Source of the DNA: Pseudomonadota bacterium | GTDB taxonomy: Bacteria > Pseudomonadota > Gammaproteobacteria > Steroidobacterales > Steroidobacteraceae | NCBI GenBank assembly: GCA_025351005.1 | Contig: JANXWS010000003.1 | Location: forward strand, 1-64,000 | Direction: 5' to 3' | Length of the DNA: 64,000 nt | Shown: positions 19,218 to 32,034 of the stretch, piece by piece | Position numbering within the stretch: the stretch's first letter is position 1 | How the letters are laid out: every line of letters begins with the position of its first letter | The notes under the pieces: generated by a model | What the model was told of the DNA's origin: nothing | Seen by the model: the letters and a program-made list of their open reading frames with translations, nothing else | Database searches by the model: none | Translations under genes and position numbers: made by a program

Positions 19218-19592
19218 CTAGGGACGACGGGGCCCGAGTTGAAGGGCCGCGTCGTGAACGGCGTCTTGGATCACGAACAGGCGCCCGAGTTTCATGGCCG
19301 GGGCACCGATGCGGCTGGCAAGCGTCGCCGGGTCGACATCGAGCCCCGCCACAGGGCGTCCGGGCAGCTCGGCGACCGCGAGCGCGACCGCGGCGACGGT
19401 GTGCGGGCAGCCGCGCACCTCGTAGCAGGCCGCGGCGACGCGCCCGGCGGTCCCCCGCAGGTGCACCCGCACGTGGGTTGCCGACAACGGCTCGCGCGCC
19501 TCGCCGGTGGCCCAGTCCGGCCCGTCCGGGCGGCCGGAGCCCGGTGCCGCCTCGAACAGCCGCGCCACCTCGTCCGAGTAGGCGGACGCCAT
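19218..19592 (-). CDS. IscU-like scaffold protein lacking two of three ligand cysteines
   Basis: This 124-residue protein occupies the iscU position between iscS and iscA. It aligns with IscU: MASAYSDEVARLFE resembles the IscU start and YEVRGCPHTVAA matches the second-cysteine region. The first ligand (PACGD in IscU) is replaced by LSATH, and the third (IHCS) by GRLFVI. Only Cys62 is equivalent; Cys56 is extra. It starts two bases after the iscS stop. It may be a divergent scaffold, a sulfur acceptor for IscS, or a regulator. Whether the genome has a normal IscU elsewhere cannot be seen here. Confidence 0.75.
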   Translation of the reverse strand: MASAYSDEVARLFEAAPGSGRPDGPDWATGEAREPLSATHVRVHLRGTAGRVAAACYEVRGCPHTVAAVALAVAELPGRPVAGLDVDPATLASRIGAPAMKLGRLFVIQDAVHDAALQLGPRRP

Positions 19593-19594
19593 GC

Positions 19595-20752
19595 TCACCG
19601 CGGCGCGAGCGCGCGCAGCCGGCCGACCGCGCCCTCGACCAGCGCCGCGGCGGTGTCGATCTCGGTCGCGGTCGTCTGGCGGCCGAAGCTGAAGCGCAGC
19701 GAGGCCTGCGCGAGCGCATCGTCGCGACCGAGCGCGCGCAGCACGTACGACGGCTGGCCGCTCGCCGAGCTGCACGCCGAACCGCTCGAGACCGCGAGGC
19801 CGCCAAGCGCGTACAGCAAGGCCTCGCCGTCCAGCCCGCCGAACGACACGTTCAGGATGTGTGGCGCGCGCGCGGTCGGGTGGCCGTTCAGGAACGTGTC
19901 CGGCAGCCGCGAGAGCGCGGCCCAGAGCCGGTCGCGCAGTGCCGTGAGGCGCGTCGCCTCCGCGCCGGCGTCGGCGCGCGCGAGCGCATAGGCGGCACCC
20001 ATGCCGACGATCTGGTGCACGGGCAGCGTGCCCGGCCGCAGGCCGCCTTCCTGGCCACCGCCGAAGCTGAGCGGCACCAGCGTCGGTCGCGGCTCGCGCC
20101 GCACGTAGAGCGCGCCGACGCCGACCGGCCCGTGGATCTTGTGGGCCGCGAGGCTGACCAGGTCGGCATCGAGCGCGACCACGTCGAGCGGCACGCGGCC
20201 GGCCGCCTGCGCCGCGTCGACGTGCAGCAGTGCGCCGGCGCGGCGGCACTCGGCCGCGATCGCCGGGATGTCCTGCACGACGCCGGTCTCGTTGTTGACC
20301 AGCATCACCGAGACGAGCGTCGTCGGCACGCGCAGCGCGCGGCCGATCTCGGCCGGGTCCACCAGGCCGTCGCGGCCGGGCGTCAGCCGCGTGACTGCGA
20401 AGCCCTCGCGCTCGAGGCGCTGGCAGGCGTCCAGAACGGCGCGGTGCTCGGTGCGCAGCGTGACGACGTGCCGGCCACGGTCGGGATTGCCGCGCGCGGC
20501 GCCGGGGATCGCGAGGTTATCGGCCTCGGTCGCGCCCGAGGTGAACACGATCGCCGCCGGCGGCGCGTTGACGAGCGCCGCCACCTCGGCGCGTGCCGCC
20601 TCGACGCGCGCACGCGCAGCCCGGCCCGCGGCGTGCATCGACGAGGCGTTGCCCGCGGGCTCCGCGTGGCAGGCGTCGATCGCCGCGCGCACGCGCACAT
20701 CGAGCGGCGTGGTCGCGGCGTAGTCCAGATAGATCGAGGCAGAGTCGGTCAC
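19595..20752 (-). CDS. iscS: Cysteine desulfurase IscS
   Basis: This 385-residue PLP enzyme takes sulfur from cysteine for Fe-S clusters and thio-modified tRNA. The PLP lysine is Lys205 (SLAAHKIHGP). The catalytic cysteine is Cys327 in SSGSACSSAS, on the flexible loop typical of group I (IscS/NifS) enzymes. It is a little shorter than E. coli IscS (404), mainly at the C-terminus that contacts IscU. This is interesting given the degenerate IscU-like protein next door. It overlaps trmJ by four bases. Confidence 0.94.
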   Translation of the reverse strand: MTDSASIYLDYAATTPLDVRVRAAIDACHAEPAGNASSMHAAGRAARARVEAARAEVAALVNAPPAAIVFTSGATEADNLAIPGAARGNPDRGRHVVTLRTEHRAVLDACQRLEREGFAVTRLTPGRDGLVDPAEIGRALRVPTTLVSVMLVNNETGVVQDIPAIAAECRRAGALLHVDAAQAAGRVPLDVVALDADLVSLAAHKIHGPVGVGALYVRREPRPTLVPLSFGGGQEGGLRPGTLPVHQIVGMGAAYALARADAGAEATRLTALRDRLWAALSRLPDTFLNGHPTARAPHILNVSFGGLDGEALLYALGGLAVSSGSACSSASGQPSYVLRALGRDDALAQASLRFSFGRQTTATEIDTAAALVEGAVGRLRALAPR

Positions 20753-21477
20753 GAGCGTCCCCCGGCGCGGCGCCGGCGCGCCTGCATGGCAACAAGGATA
20801 CCGCGCAGCATGCCGACCTCGTCCTGGTCGAGCTCGGCGCGGCCAAAGATGCGGCTCACGCGTCGCAGCAGGTGCGGGCCGCCGGTCCGGTCGGTGAAGT
20901 CGATCTCGGTCAGCACCTCGTCCAGATGGCTCCTCAGCCGCTCGAGTTCGGCGACCGGCGCGAGCGGCACCAAGCGCCGTGCCGGGCGCGGCGACGGGCC
21001 GGATGCGGTGCGCAGCTCATAGGCGAGGACCTGCACGGCCTGCGCCAGGTTGAGCGAGCCGAACTCCGGGTCGGTGGGGATGTGGACCAGGCCGTGGCAC
21101 AGCTCGAGGTCGGCGTTGCTGAGCCCGCTGCGCTCGCTGCCGAACACGAGCGCCGCCTGGCCCTGCGCAGCCGCGGCGACGATCCGCGGCGCGGCCTCGC
21201 GCGGGCTCGCGACCGGCCAGTAGTAGCGGCTGCGGGGCCGCGCGCTCGTGCCGTAGACGAGGCCGCAGTCGGCCACCGCCTCGGCCAGCGTCGCGACGAC
21301 CGTCGCCGCGGCGAGCAGGTCGTTGGCGCCGACCGCGCGCTCGCTCGCCAGGGCGTGCGGGAACACCGCCGGCGCGACCAGCCACAACTCGCGCTGGCCC
21401 ATGGCCTTCATGGCACGCGCCGCCGCGCCGATGTTGCCGGGATGACGGGGTGCGACGAGGATGAAGCGGGTCGGCAC
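20749..21477 (-). CDS. trmJ: tRNA (cytidine/uridine-2'-O)-methyltransferase TrmJ
   Basis: This 242-residue SPOUT methyltransferase modifies position 32 of certain tRNAs. Motifs include RFILVAPRHPGNIGAAARAMKAMG at the start, LVFGSERSGLSN, and SLNLAQAVQVLAYEL of the knotted SAM site. It precedes iscS with a four-base overlap, an arrangement also seen near isc genes in other gammaproteobacteria. A TAGAAT -10-like hexamer on the minus strand (21510-21505) lies in the divergent gap to suhB. Confidence 0.94.
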   Translation of the reverse strand: MPTRFILVAPRHPGNIGAAARAMKAMGQRELWLVAPAVFPHALASERAVGANDLLAAATVVATLAEAVADCGLVYGTSARPRSRYYWPVASPREAAPRIVAAAAQGQAALVFGSERSGLSNADLELCHGLVHIPTDPEFGSLNLAQAVQVLAYELRTASGPSPRPARRLVPLAPVAELERLRSHLDEVLTEIDFTDRTGGPHLLRRVSRIFGRAELDQDEVGMLRGILVAMQARRRRAGGRS

Positions 21478-21549
21478 TCGGAGGGGCTCGCGGTCTCGTC
21501 TGATATTCTACGCGTTGATTGAGGCCGTGCACCCCCGCCCGGCGTCGGG

Positions 21550-22365
21550 GTGATCCGCGTGGCCCTGCATCCGCTCGTCAACATCGCCATCCGCGCTGCG
21601 CGGCGCGCCGGCAATCAGATCACGCGCAGCCTGAGCCGGCTCGAGTCGCTCGACGTCACGAGCAAGGGCCGCAACGACTTCGTCACCGACGTCGACCGCG
21701 CGGCCGAACAGGACATCATCGAGACGATCCGGCGCGCCTACCCGGACCACGGCATCCTGGCGGAGGAGAGCGGCACCAGCGCCGGCCGCAACGATGAGTT
21801 CGTCTGGATCATCGACCCGCTCGACGGCACGACCAATTTCCTGCACGCCTATCCCCAGTTCTGCGTCTCGATTGCCGTCCAGCACCGCGGCCGCATCGAG
21901 CACGCCGTGATCTACGACCCGATGCGCCAGGAGCTGTTCACGGCGAGCAGCGGCCAGGGTGCGCAGCTCGACGACCGGCGCATCCGCGTCAGCAAGAGCC
22001 GCGGTCTCGAGGCCGCGCTGATCGGCACCGGCCTGCCCTACCGCGCCAACCTGCGCTGGCTCGATCCCTACCTCGGCATGCTGCGGGCGGTCGTGCTCGC
22101 CACCGCCGGCGTGCGGCGGGCAGGCTCGGCGGCGCTCGACCTCGCCTGGGTCGCGGCCGGTCGCACGGACGCGTTCTGGGAGCTGGGCCTGAGCCCGTGG
22201 GACACCGCGGCCGGGTGGCTCCTGATCGTCGAGGCCGGCGGCCGCGTCGGTACGCTCACGGGCGCCGACTACGCGCTCGGCGGCGAGATCGTCGCGGGCA
22301 GCCCGAAGGCCTACGAGGCGCTCTTGCCGCTGCTGGCGCCGCACGTCCCGGCGGAGCTGCGCTGA
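21550..22365 (+). CDS. suhB: Inositol-1-monophosphatase SuhB
   Basis: This 271-residue Mg-dependent phosphatase of the IMPase family also acts as a Nus-factor partner in rRNA antitermination in E. coli. Metal-site motifs are EES in ILAEESG, IDPLDGTTNF, and the late SPWDTAAGWLLIVEAGG. The start is uncertain: GTG at 21550 gives MIRVALHPLVNIA, while GTG at 21559 gives a start nearer to E. coli MHPMLNIA. The gene is divergent from trmJ. Confidence 0.94.
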   Translation: MIRVALHPLVNIAIRAARRAGNQITRSLSRLESLDVTSKGRNDFVTDVDRAAEQDIIETIRRAYPDHGILAEESGTSAGRNDEFVWIIDPLDGTTNFLHAYPQFCVSIAVQHRGRIEHAVIYDPMRQELFTASSGQGAQLDDRRIRVSKSRGLEAALIGTGLPYRANLRWLDPYLGMLRAVVLATAGVRRAGSAALDLAWVAAGRTDAFWELGLSPWDTAAGWLLIVEAGGRVGTLTGADYALGGEIVAGSPKAYEALLPLLAPHVPAELR

Positions 22366-22385
22366 GCCGCGCCGGCGCGCCGCAC

Positions 22386-23864
22386 TCAGCGGCCGGCGGC
22401 CTTCTCGGCGCGAGCGTGGTGGCTGTGCCGGTACCCGTACAGGTAGTAGGCCACCAGGCCCGCCGACGCCCAGACGATGAACACCGTCTTGGCGGCACCG
22501 GTCAGCAGGACGAACAGGCCGAGGCATCCGAGGACCGCGAGCGGGCCCACCACCCAGATCCACGGCGTCCGGAAGCCGCGGCGCCGCTCCGGGTCCCGGA
22601 TCCGCAGCATCATCACAACGATCGCAACCATCGCGAACGCCAGCAGCGTTCCGGAGTTCGAGATGTTGGCGAGCTCGCCAACCGGCAGAAACGCCGCCGC
22701 CACCACCACGAACAGACCGGTGATCACGGTCACGACGTGCGGCGTCTTGAACCGCGGGTGTACCGTGCTCAGCACCTCGGGCAACAGACCGTCGCGTGAC
22801 ATCACGAAGAATATCCGCGTCTGCCCGAACAGCATCATCAGGATCACCGACGGCAGCGCCAGGAACGCCGCCAGCCCGATCAGGCTCGCGACCTTGGTCC
22901 AGCCGATCACGGCCAGCACGTGCGCGAGCGGCTCGTCACTGCAGGCGAGGGTGCCAGCATTGGCCGCCAGGCGGCAGGCGGCGTTAAACGGCGCGCTGCC
23001 CGGCGTGAGTCCGACGCCGTCGACGATGATCGGCTGCGCGCCCACCGAGCCGATCGCGCCGGCGGCGACCACCAGGTAGAAGATCGTGCAGATGACCAGG
23101 CTGCCGATCAGGCCGATCGGCACGTTGCGCTGCGGGTTCTTGGTCTCCTCGGCAGCGGTCGAGACCGCGTCGAAGCCGACGTAGGCGAAGAAGATCGAGG
23201 CCGCGGCGCCGCCGACGCCGACCGCGCCGAGCGGCGCGAACGGGTGGAAGTTCTCCATGTGGATCACCGGCACCGCGAGCACGCAGAAAATCGTCAGCGC
23301 GATGATCTTGATCACGACCAGCGTGGTGTTGACCCAGGCGCTCTCGCGGGTGCCGATGTAGAGCAGCGCGGTCACCAGGGCGCCGATAACGATCGCCGGC
23401 ACGTTGATGAAGCCGCCGGCGAAGTAGCCCTTGGCGAGCGTGATCGGGATGTGCCAGCCGAAGGCGCGATCGATCACGCCGACGAAGTAGTTCGACCAGC
23501 CGACCGATACGGCGCTGGCCGCGACCGCATATTCGAGGATCAGCGCCCAGCCTACGATCCATGCGACCAGCTCGCCCATCACCGCGTAGGAGTAGGTGTA
23601 GGCAGAGCCCGACACCGGCACCATCGAGGCGAGCTCGGCGTAGCACAGCGCGCAGACCGCACATACGAAACCGGCGAGGATGAACGAGACCATCATGCCG
23701 GGACCGGCCAGCTGGGTCGCCTCGGCGGTCAGCACGAAGATGCCGGTGCCGATGATGGCGCCGACCCCGAGCATCGTCAGTTGAAACGGCCCCAGGGTCT
23801 TGTGCAGCGTCTTCTTCTCGGCGGTCGCGAGGATCTCGTCGAGCGGCTTGATGCGCAGGTTCAT
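22386..23864 (-). CDS. APC-superfamily cationic amino-acid permease
   Basis: This 492-residue transporter has about 12 membrane helices. The N-terminal GVGAIIGTGIFVLTA signature and the KTLGPFQLTMLG lead-in mark the CAT-like branch of the APC family (YfnA-like). FFAYVGFDAVSTAAEETKNPQRNVP is the family loop. Substrate is probably an amino acid or polyamine; the sequence does not decide. ATG at 23864 has an upstream GGGAGC Shine-Dalgarno. A TACAAT hexamer (minus strand, 23895-23890) may be its -10. Confidence 0.88.
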   Translation of the reverse strand: MNLRIKPLDEILATAEKKTLHKTLGPFQLTMLGVGAIIGTGIFVLTAEATQLAGPGMMVSFILAGFVCAVCALCYAELASMVPVSGSAYTYSYAVMGELVAWIVGWALILEYAVAASAVSVGWSNYFVGVIDRAFGWHIPITLAKGYFAGGFINVPAIVIGALVTALLYIGTRESAWVNTTLVVIKIIALTIFCVLAVPVIHMENFHPFAPLGAVGVGGAAASIFFAYVGFDAVSTAAEETKNPQRNVPIGLIGSLVICTIFYLVVAAGAIGSVGAQPIIVDGVGLTPGSAPFNAACRLAANAGTLACSDEPLAHVLAVIGWTKVASLIGLAAFLALPSVILMMLFGQTRIFFVMSRDGLLPEVLSTVHPRFKTPHVVTVITGLFVVVAAAFLPVGELANISNSGTLLAFAMVAIVVMMLRIRDPERRRGFRTPWIWVVGPLAVLGCLGLFVLLTGAAKTVFIVWASAGLVAYYLYGYRHSHHARAEKAAGR

Positions 23865-23934
23865 GGGGGGGGCTCCCGGAGGTTTCCCGATTGTAGGCAC
23901 GGCGGGACCCGCGCGCGCAAGCGCGGCCTGAGGC

Positions 23935-25844
23935 TCAGATCTGGACCTGCCCGCCAAGCTCGATGATCCGCTCCGGCGGGATGCCGAAGTGCGCGCCCGC
24001 GAACTCGGCATTGCGCGCCATGACCAGGAACAGCCGCTTGCGCCAGCGCGCCATGCCGCGCGGACTGCAGACGATGATGTCGTCGCGGCCGAGAAAGTAG
24101 GTCGCGTTGTCGGTGCGGAAGCCGAGCCCGAGCCGTTCCGACTCGCGCAGCAGCCGCGGCACGTCGGCCCTTTCCATGAAGCCGACGTGGGCCTCGACCC
24201 GCCACAGCTGCGGCGCGAGCCGCGTGACCTTGAGGCGCCCGCCGCGCGGCACGCGCGGGATGCGCTCGGTGACCACCGACATCAGCACGGTGTGTTCGTG
24301 CAGCACGCCGTTGTAGCGGACGTTGCGGGTCAGCGTGCGCGGCACGCCGTCGCTGTTGCTCGACAGGAACACCGCGGTGCCCGGCACCTGCTGCGGCGGC
24401 TGCCGGCCGAGCTGCTCGACGAACTCGGCGACCGACCGCTCGTGGCGGCGTATCTGCTCCGAGACCACCGTGCGGCCGCGCATCCAGCTGCGCATGGTCA
24501 CGAACACCAGCAGGCCACAGAGCAGCGGGAACCAGCCTCCGTGCGGGATCTTCTCGACGTTCGACAGCATGAACACCCCGTCGACCGCGCCGAGCGGCAG
24601 CGCGAGCGCCAGCAGCCAGCGGCTGCGGCGCTCGGTCGCGGCGCGGCCCTTGAGCAGCACGTCGAGCAGCAGCGCCGTGATCAGCATCGTGCAGACGACC
24701 GCGATGCCGTAGGCGCCGGCCAGGTTGTCGGAGGTCCGGAACGTGAGCACCAGACCGACGGTCGCGGCGCAAAGCATCGCGTTTACGGCCGGCACGTAGA
24801 TCTGTCCGATCGACTCGGCCGACGTCTGCGACACCTTCATGCGCGGCAGGAAACCGAGCTGCAGCGCCTGCTGGGTCATCGAGAACACGCCCGAGATCAC
24901 GGCCTGCGAGGCGATGATCGTCGCCGCGGTCGCGAGCAGGACCAGCGGAATCAGCAGCGGCGCGGGCGCGAGCAGGTAGAAAGGGTTCTCCGCCGTCGAA
25001 GGATCCGCGATCACCATCGCGCCCTGGCCAAAATAGTTGAGCGTCAGCGACGGCCATACGAGCCCGTACCAGGCGACCCGGATCGGTGCCGGCCCGAAGT
25101 GCCCGAGGTCGGCATACAGCGCCTCGCCGCCGGTAACGGCGAGGAACACCGAGGCGAGCACCGTCATCGCGATCGCCGGGTGGTGCACGAGGAACACGAT
25201 TGCGTACGACGGGCTGATCGCCGCCAGCACCTGCGGGTGGCGGACGATCTGCACGCCGCCGAGCACGCCGAGCACCGCGAACCACACCAGCATGACCGGA
25301 CCGAACAGGCTGCCGATGCTGCCGGTGCCGCGGCGCTGCACCGCGAACAGCGCGAGCAGCACGATCACGGACAGCGGGATGACGGCTGAGGCGAAATCCG
25401 GGTGCGCGAGCTCGAGGCCTTCGATCGCGCTCAGCACCGACACCGCCGGCGTGATCGTGCCGTCGCCGTAGAAGAACGCGCAACCCGCGAGCCCGAGCGC
25501 CGCGAGCAGCCGCGGGTACGGCGCACGCCCTTCGGTGACGACGAGCGCGGTCAGCGCCAGCACGCCGCCCTCGCCACGGTTGTCGGCGCGCAGCACGAGG
25601 CCGACGTACTTGACCGTCACGATCAGCGTGATCGCCCAGAACACCAGCGACAGGATCCCGAGCACGACCGCCGGCGCGCCGGCCAGTCCGCCGACTGCAC
25701 TCAGGCAGGACTTGAAGGCGTATAGAGGGCTGGTGCCGATGTCGCCGTAGACGACACCGAGCGCGCCGAGGGCGAGCACGTGCAGCGCGCCGCCGTGGTG
25801 GACGCGGCCGCCGTAGCGCTCGCCGTTGGCCGGCGCGGACTCGG

Positions 25845-25848
<4 letters not shown>
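23935..25848 (-). CDS. kup: Low-affinity potassium transporter Kup
   Basis: This 637-residue KUP/HAK-type K+/H+ symporter starts ALGALGVVYGDIGTSPLYAFKSCL, the family signature. About 12 membrane helices follow (GCAFFYGDGTITPAVSVLSAIEG is diagnostic) and then a soluble C-terminal domain ending PPERIIELGGQVQI. Length is close to E. coli Kup (622). ATG at 25848 overlaps the terC-like stop by four bases, so it is likely co-transcribed with the sec genes upstream. Confidence 0.93.
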
Positions 25849-26573
<725 letters not shown>

Positions 26574-26591
26574 GCTGCCCGTCCCGCCGCC

Positions 26592-27527
26592 TCAGGGCAG
26601 GTCGTCGACCGGCGCGCGCCGCTCCGCGGGCATCAGGTCGCGGTGCGACGAGCCGAGATCGAGTGCCACCCCGCTCGCCACGTACATCGACGAATACGTC
26701 ACCGCCAGGATGCCGACGATCAGCGCCAGCCCGAACCCCTTGAGCGCCTCCCCGCCGAACCCGTACAGCGCGACCACGACAATCAGCGTCGCGAGCTTGG
26801 TAATGACCGTGCGCGACAGCGTCTCGTTGATGGCGCGGTCGAAGACCTCTATCGGCGCCGACTTGCGCATGATCGGGAACAGCTCGCGGACGCGGTCGAA
26901 CACGACCACCGTCTCATTGATCGAGTAGCCGATGACGGCCAGCACCGCCGCCAGCACCGACAGGTCGAAGGTCATGCCGGTGATCGCGAACACGCCGACG
27001 ACGACGAACGGGTCGTGGAGCGTGGCAAGCACCGCGCCGACGCCGAACTTCCAGCGGAAGCGGAATGCGATGTAGACCAGGATCAGCAGCACCGTGACCG
27101 CCATCGCCGTCACGCCCTTGACGACGAGCTCCTTGCCGACCTGCGGGCCGACGACCTCGGTGCGCCGGATCTGCACGCCCGCGTCAATCGTCTTCAGCGC
27201 GGTCGAGATCTTCTGGGTGACGGTCCCGGCGGACTCGCTCGCGCCGAGGGGCGGCAGCCGGACCAGCACGTCCCGCGACGAGCCGAAGCTCTGCACGGCG
27301 ACGTCGCCGTAACCCGCGCTCCTGAGCGCCTCGCGGGTCCGGTCGAGATCGGCCGGCCCCGAGTAGGCCGCTTCGACGACGACGCCACCAGTGAAGTCCA
27401 CGGCGAGGTTCAGGCCGTGGAAGGCCTCCGCGCCCAGCGAGCCCACGACCAGCAGCGCCGAGACGATGTAGCAGGTCCGGCGCTGCGCCATGAAGCGGAA
27501 GCGCGGGACGCTGTGGAAGAATTCCAT
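26592..27527 (-). CDS. secF: Protein translocase subunit SecF
   Basis: This 311-residue RND-type membrane protein uses the proton gradient with SecD to help preproteins leave SecYEG. It has six membrane helices, with a periplasmic P1 domain (about 40-125) between the first two. Hallmarks are NLAVDFTGGVVVE and SINETVVVFDRVRELF, then INETLSRTVITK. It follows secD by 22 bases in the usual yajC-secD-secF order. Confidence 0.96.
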   Translation of the reverse strand: MEFFHSVPRFRFMAQRRTCYIVSALLVVGSLGAEAFHGLNLAVDFTGGVVVEAAYSGPADLDRTREALRSAGYGDVAVQSFGSSRDVLVRLPPLGASESAGTVTQKISTALKTIDAGVQIRRTEVVGPQVGKELVVKGVTAMAVTVLLILVYIAFRFRWKFGVGAVLATLHDPFVVVGVFAITGMTFDLSVLAAVLAVIGYSINETVVVFDRVRELFPIMRKSAPIEVFDRAINETLSRTVITKLATLIVVVALYGFGGEALKGFGLALIVGILAVTYSSMYVASGVALDLGSSHRDLMPAERRAPVDDLP

Positions 27528-27549
27528 GCCGAGGGACTCCCGTCGCGGC

Positions 27550-29406
27550 TCAGACCGGCAGGCGCGTGATCGACACGCGGCGGCCCCAGATCAAACTGAT
27601 GATCGTGCGGCTGCCCATCAGCGCAGTGAAGAGCGTCGTCAGGATGCCGACCGACAACACCACCGCGAAGCCCTTGATCGGGCCGGTGCCGAACAGGAAC
27701 AGCACGACGCCTGCGATCAGGGTCGTCACGTTCGCGTCCGCAATCGCCGAGAAGGCCTTCTCGAAGCCGGCCTTGATCGACGCGTGCGGGGAATTCTTGT
27801 TGCGCAGCTCCTCGCGGATGCGCTCGTAGATCAGGATGTTGGCGTCGACCGCCATGCCGACGGTAAGCACGATGCCGGCAATGCCGGGCAAGGTCAGCGC
27901 CGCGCCGAACAGCGACAGGCAGGCGGTCAGCAGCACGACGTTGCAGACGAGCACCAGATTCGCGACCAGGCCGAAGGCGCTGTAGTAGACCGCCATGAAC
28001 AGGAACAGCGCGACCGAGCCTATGGCCAGCGCGCGCACGCCCTTGTCGATGTTGTCCTGGCCGAGGCTCGGCCCGATCAGCCGCTGCTCGACGATGAAGA
28101 CGGGTGCCGCGAGAGCGCCGGCGCGCAGCAGCTTGGCGAGCTCCTGGCCCTCGCGCGGCGTGAGCCCCGTGATCACGAACTGGTTCGAGAATACGCCGCG
28201 GATGGTCGCGACGCTGATGACGTCCTCGCGCGTGACGTCGACGGCCACCTTCTGGCCGCCCTGGTCACGCAGCTGGCGCTCGCGCTCGATGAACACGACC
28301 GCCATCGGCTTGCCGAGATTCTCGCGGGTCGTGCGCAGCATCTCGTCGCCGCCGCGCGCGTCGAGCCGGACGCTGACCGCGGGCTCGCCCTGCTGGAAGG
28401 CGGAGGTCGCATCGGTGAGCTGCTCGCCGGTGACGATGACCTCGCGCTTGAGCAGCACCGGCTGGCCGCGGCGGTCCTGGTAGAGCTTGGTGCCGAGCGG
28501 CGGGTGCCCGGTCTGCAGCGCCTCGAGCGCATTGCCGCTCTGGTCGACCAGCCGGAATTCGAGCGTCGCGGTCTTGCCGAGCAGGCGAATGACCTCGCTC
28601 GCGTCCTGCACGCCGGGCAGCTGCACGGCGATGCGGTTCGCGCCCTGGCGCTGGACGCTCGCCTCCGAGACGCCGAGCGCGTTGACGCGGTTGCTGAGCG
28701 CCGTGATGTTCTGCTGGATCGCGAAGTCCTGGCGCTGCTTGACCTGCACCGCCGACAGCGTCGCCCGCACGGTCGCCGGCCCGCTACCGCCGCCGGTCAC
28801 CTCGAGGGTGACATTTGAATCGACCGCGGCGAGCGCGCTGCGGGCGTCCTCGAGCCGCGCGCCATCCTTCAAGTTGACGACCACTGCGCCGCTGCCGCCC
28901 TCGACCGAGTCGTACTGGATGCGTTTCTCGCGCAGCGCCAGGCGGTAGTCGCGCTCGAGCCGCTGCAGGGTCTGCTTGACGGCCCCCTCGACGTCGACCT
29001 CGTAGACGAGGTAAATGCCGCCCCGCAGGTCGAGGCCGAGGCTCATCGGCTTCAGGCCGATCAGGCGCGCCCACGCCGGCGCCCGGGACGCGAAGGTGGT
29101 GGCGATCGCGTAGGAGCCTGGAGCCGACGCGTCGATCAGGTCGCGGGCCTTGAGCTGGCCCGGCACGTCGGCGAAGCGCAGCACGACGCGCCCGTCCTGA
29201 ACGAAGGCCGCGTCCGGCGTCAGCTGCTGGGCCGCGAGCAGCTCGCGGAAGGTCTGCACCGCGCTGTCACCGGTGAACGGCTCGCCGTCCTTGCGCGACA
29301 GCTGCAGCGCCGGCGCCTCGCCGAACACGTTCGGCAGCGCCAGCACGAGCGCGAGCAGCATCACGCCCGCGAACAGCAGGCTCTTCCACGGCGGGTAGCG
29401 GTTCAT
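27550..29406 (-). CDS. secD: Protein translocase subunit SecD
   Basis: This 618-residue partner of SecF has a membrane helix at the N-terminus, a large periplasmic region (GLDLRGGIYLVYEV, then LSNRVNALGVSEA), and five C-terminal helices. The RND motifs are ALAIGSVALFLFM and VLTVGMAVDANILIYERIREE. Length matches E. coli SecD (615). It precedes secF and follows yajC by 18 bases. Confidence 0.96.
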   Translation of the reverse strand: MNRYPPWKSLLFAGVMLLALVLALPNVFGEAPALQLSRKDGEPFTGDSAVQTFRELLAAQQLTPDAAFVQDGRVVLRFADVPGQLKARDLIDASAPGSYAIATTFASRAPAWARLIGLKPMSLGLDLRGGIYLVYEVDVEGAVKQTLQRLERDYRLALREKRIQYDSVEGGSGAVVVNLKDGARLEDARSALAAVDSNVTLEVTGGGSGPATVRATLSAVQVKQRQDFAIQQNITALSNRVNALGVSEASVQRQGANRIAVQLPGVQDASEVIRLLGKTATLEFRLVDQSGNALEALQTGHPPLGTKLYQDRRGQPVLLKREVIVTGEQLTDATSAFQQGEPAVSVRLDARGGDEMLRTTRENLGKPMAVVFIERERQLRDQGGQKVAVDVTREDVISVATIRGVFSNQFVITGLTPREGQELAKLLRAGALAAPVFIVEQRLIGPSLGQDNIDKGVRALAIGSVALFLFMAVYYSAFGLVANLVLVCNVVLLTACLSLFGAALTLPGIAGIVLTVGMAVDANILIYERIREELRNKNSPHASIKAGFEKAFSAIADANVTTLIAGVVLFLFGTGPIKGFAVVLSVGILTTLFTALMGSRTIISLIWGRRVSITRLPV

Positions 29407-29424
29407 GCCGGGCGGCGCTCCGTG

Positions 29425-29754
29425 TCAGGCGCTCTTGTAGCTGCCCTTCGGCAGCAACTGCGTGACCTGGAAACGTTGCACCCTGATCGTGACGCCAGCG
29501 GCGATCTCGAGCGCCACGAAGGTCTCGCCGGCCTCGCTGATGCGGCCGAGAATGCCGCCGGCGGTCACGACCTCGTCGCCGACCGTGATCTTCGCGACCA
29601 TCTCGCGATGCTCCTTCGCTTTCCTGGTCTGCGGCCGGATCAGCAGGAAATAGAACGCAACGAACAGCGCCACCAGCGGCAGCATCGACATCCAGTTGCC
29701 GGACGGGGAGCCGCCGGCGAGCTGCGCCTGGGCGGTCGATATGAGGAAATCCAT
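29425..29754 (-). CDS. yajC: Preprotein translocase accessory subunit YajC
   Basis: This 109-residue single-pass membrane protein associates with SecDF. A hydrophobic helix (about 22-41, PLVALFVAFYFLLIRPQ) precedes the RPQxKxxKEHxxM motif and a small basic cytoplasmic domain (KITVGDEVVTAGGILGRI). Position between tgt and secD is the conserved one. Confidence 0.95.
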   Translation of the reverse strand: MDFLISTAQAQLAGGSPSGNWMSMLPLVALFVAFYFLLIRPQTRKAKEHREMVAKITVGDEVVTAGGILGRISEAGETFVALEIAAGVTIRVQRFQVTQLLPKGSYKSA

Positions 29755-29797
29755 CGCGGTGTCCTACGGGTGCTGCCGCATTGGGCGTAGCCGTGCA

Positions 29798-31995
<2,198 letters not shown>

Positions 31996-32034
31996 GGCGC
32001 GCGCGATGGTAGCAGGCCCACCGCGCGGGCCGCC

